Positions 5,597 to 6,649 of a stretch of 6,649 bases of DNA are shown here, piece after piece. Both the position numbers and the translations under genes were made by a program. The first letter of the stretch is position 1. Each line of letters begins with the position of its first letter. Under the pieces are notes generated by a model that was not told the origin of the DNA, ran no database searches, and was given only the letters and a program-made list of their open reading frames with translations. Source of the DNA: Actinomycetota bacterium (GTDB lineage: Bacteria > Actinomycetota > Geothermincolia > Geothermincolales > RBG-13-55-18); contig JAPWVA010000069.1 of assembly GCA_028275245.1 (NCBI GenBank), forward strand, positions 1-6,649. Direction: 5' to 3'.

Positions 5597-6304
5597 TCAA
5601 ACCTCCGCCAGGACCTCTTCCAGGAGGTTGCCCTTTTCATCCAGGAAAACGAAGCGTAGTTGCCCGTGTGGGTTGAAAGCCTCCCGGTCCAAGGCCACCA
5701 GGTGGTAGGGACTAGTGAGTATCTGGATGGTGATGCTTCCCGGCTCTGGTTCCACCACCTCCACCTGCACCTCCACCAGGAAGCCCTCTTGGGTCACCCG
5801 GGAGATGGAAATGGCATAACCCCCCGTGTTCTTCGGCCCTTGAAGGACCGCCAGCACCACCTCCCTCGACAGGTCCACAGGGGGCAGGTCTTCCTGGAAC
5901 TGGGCCACCCGAAGGAGCATGTCCAGCTCTTCTGCGGTGGTTATCACCTCGCATTCCGGCCTGGTCTCCTCGCCGGTGAGGTGCTCGTCCCCCCGGCCGT
6001 ACTGGCTGATCATTCCGTGGGCCAGGGTCCGGGGTTTGAGATCCCGGGCTTCCGGGGCACCCGCCCAGCCGTCTCCGGTGTTGCCCCCACCACCTCCGCC
6101 GCATCCCGCCGCCAGCATGACGGCCAAGAAGAGCAGGGCTGCCGACAGAAGGGCCAGCGGCGGGTTTGAACCAGCGCCGGCAAATGCCTTTTTGCCCCGC
6201 TGACTATCTTCCCAGCGGAATGAGGGGATGCCGCGAACCCTTCCTCTTCGGGGGGAGGATTCCCTCCCCTTGGATTCCCGGATTCCCGATTTCGCCTTGT
6301 GCAT
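5597..6304 (-). CDS. Putative lipoprotein with PrcB-type C-terminal domain
   Basis: The 235-residue protein has a hydrophobic segment (49-64, PLALLSAALLFLAVML) ending in AAGC, a lipobox with Cys68 as the predicted lipidated residue, then six glycines and a low-complexity linker. It should be exported and anchored to the outer face of the membrane. Residues about 120-222 resemble the PrcB C-terminal domain, named after a protease-complex protein of Treponema. Evidence is VDLSREVVLAVLQGPKNTGGYAISI, a run of beta strands, and a TSPYHLVAL motif near the end. Function beyond surface attachment and protein binding is not established. The N-terminal region ahead of the signal sequence is unusually long (about 47 residues, very basic). 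ATG 6304 is nevertheless the only start seen: an in-frame TAG lies three codons upstream, and no internal start precedes the hydrophobic segment. A ribosome site AGGA lies about five bases upstream. Lipoprotein call is firm; domain call is from motif pattern. Confidence 0.85.
   Translation of the reverse strand: MHKAKSGIRESKGRESSPRRGRVRGIPSFRWEDSQRGKKAFAGAGSNPPLALLSAALLFLAVMLAAGCGGGGGGNTGDGWAGAPEARDLKPRTLAHGMISQYGRGDEHLTGEETRPECEVITTAEELDMLLRVAQFQEDLPPVDLSREVVLAVLQGPKNTGGYAISISRVTQEGFLVEVQVEVVEPEPGSITIQILTSPYHLVALDREAFNPHGQLRFVFLDEKGNLLEEVLAEV
6257..6287. repeat. Three copies of GGATTCCC at the 5' end of the lipoprotein gene
   Basis: The octamer GGATTCCC occurs at 6257-6264, 6272-6279 and 6280-6287, the last two in direct tandem. 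All three lie inside the coding start of the lipoprotein gene (codons about 6-16) and account for the repeated Arg-Glu-Ser in its basic N-terminal extension. This may be a slippage-prone or binding-site array, or coincidence of low-complexity sequence. Confidence 0.6.
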
Positions 6305-6402
6305 CCGGTCCTACCTTACCATTTATCCGGGCGAGGGCATCGCAAAGGCTCCGTGCGTCGCGTCTGCCCTGCGTTCTGGTTTACCCGCTCGTTGCCTCTT
6401 GG

Positions 6403-6531
6403 GTTGGGGCTCGCCCCGAAGCTCGGAGGGCCCAACGCCCCATTCCGCCGGGTCATGCCGGCTGGGATCTCCGAGGGCGGGATACCAGGCAGACCCAGAA
6501 CTCCAGGGATGCTTCCAGGTCCCCGCTGGAG
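6403..6531 (-). ncRNA. Candidate structured leader with mutually exclusive hairpins (lipoprotein 5' region)
   Basis: Read on the minus strand there are three structures. First is a 6-bp stem, CTCCAG/CTGGAG (6501-6506 with 6526-6531), which can extend by GGA/TCC. Second is a long stem in which CTCGGAG (6422-6428) pairs with CTCCGAG (6469-6475), CCCA (6431-6434) with TGGG (6463-6466), and GCCGG (6447-6451) with CCGGC (6458-6462), 16 pairs with one internal loop and one 12-base bulge. Third, GTTGGG (6403-6408) can pair with CCCAAC (6431-6436). This reuses the CCCA of the second stem, so the two cannot form together. Such a switchable pairing is what leader-type regulators use. I do not recognise a known riboswitch, and GC-rich DNA forms stems by chance. 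Confidence 0.25.
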
Positions 6532-6539
6532 CCCCATTT

Positions 6540-6548
6540 AAGATAACA
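6540..6548 (-). promoter_or_regulatory. Possible extended -10 promoter element
   Basis: On the minus strand, TGT directly precedes TATCTT (6545-6540), matching the TGn-TATAAT extended -10 layout at four of six core positions. There is no -35 box at the expected distance. A start near 6533 would place the transcript's 5' end immediately before the first hairpin at 6531, giving a leader of about 230 bases. The same TATCTT hexamer is used in the candidate dehydrogenase promoter. Confidence 0.22.
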
Positions 6549-6649
6549 CAGGGCACGGGAAGGCGTCGGGGCCGGCTGTTGCGGAGGGAGACCCGTTCCC
6601 TTGGCCTCGCCCAGGGCTGCACGACGCTGGGTAAACCCGGCGGTGTGCC

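Larger units (their letters stand above)
6305..6649. other. 345-base noncoding, hairpin-rich region upstream of the lipoprotein gene
   Basis: Open frames cross this stretch on both strands, but none has family resemblance or a supported start, and their composition is that of random GC-rich translation. The distinctive content is a series of inverted repeats between about 6400 and 6531. A possible extended -10 box lies just upstream of them on the minus strand. Positions beyond about 6550 could be the tail of a gene outside the window, but I cannot support that. Confidence 0.5.

Noticed and set aside
5660..6169. Plus-strand open frame of 169 codons opposite the lipoprotein gene
   Set aside because: Antisense to a protein with a lipobox and PrcB-like motifs; no ribosome site or family resemblance.
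6305..6400. Cyclic-di-GMP riboswitch resemblance (short AAACC, GCAGGGCA and GACGCA words upstream of the lipoprotein gene)
   Set aside because: The words are in the wrong order and the pairing of that riboswitch cannot be drawn.
6323..6622. Minus-strand open frame of about 99 codons upstream of the lipoprotein gene
   Set aside because: Low-complexity Arg/Pro-rich translation without a supported start; a second frame on the same strand is equally open. The inverted repeats explain this stretch better.
1..6649. CRISPR arrays, tRNA or rRNA genes, insertion sequences
   Set aside because: No regularly spaced repeats, no tRNA-like cloverleaf that I could find by eye, and no transposase-like reading frame or flanking terminal repeats.

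Overview
The window is GC-rich. All six genes I can support lie on the minus strand, so transcription runs from high to low coordinates. Gene order in that direction is: a lipoprotein with a PrcB-type C-terminal domain (6304-5597), a zinc-ribbon/AIM24 protein (5352-4390), a PocR-domain sensor histidine kinase (4368-2734), a NarL-type response regulator (2571-1921), a degenerate acyl-CoA dehydrogenase homologue (1334-126), and the first 36 codons of a second acyl-CoA dehydrogenase (108 to beyond position 1). GC bias, frequent AGG arginine codons, NarL-family two-component proteins and paired acyl-CoA dehydrogenases would fit a high-GC bacterium such as an actinomycete-related lineage. This is a weak inference, since there is no rRNA or marker gene to anchor taxonomy.

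Region by region. 6649-6305 has no convincing gene. It has several GC-rich inverted repeats, two of them mutually exclusive, downstream of a possible extended -10 box, and may be a structured leader for the lipoprotein gene. 5596-5353 is a 244-base spacer with a possible promoter for the AIM24 gene. The AIM24 and histidine kinase genes are separated by only 21 bases and are probably cotranscribed. A 162-base spacer with a GC-rich hairpin separates kinase from response regulator. 1920-1335 is a 586-base noncoding stretch with a perfect 7-bp inverted repeat, a probable terminator for the regulator transcript and a candidate promoter for the dehydrogenase operon.

Likely logic (inference): the soluble PocR kinase senses a small organic or hydrocarbon-like ligand, phosphorylates the NarL-type regulator, and this may control the adjacent acyl-CoA dehydrogenase operon. 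The most interesting observation is that the complete dehydrogenase homologue has Leu382 where the usual catalytic glutamate (the IYEGT motif) should be, has no glutamate at the alternative helix position, and sits 17 bases upstream of a second dehydrogenase. This resembles heteromeric acyl-CoA dehydrogenases of actinobacterial sterol side-chain degradation, in which one subunit is non-catalytic.
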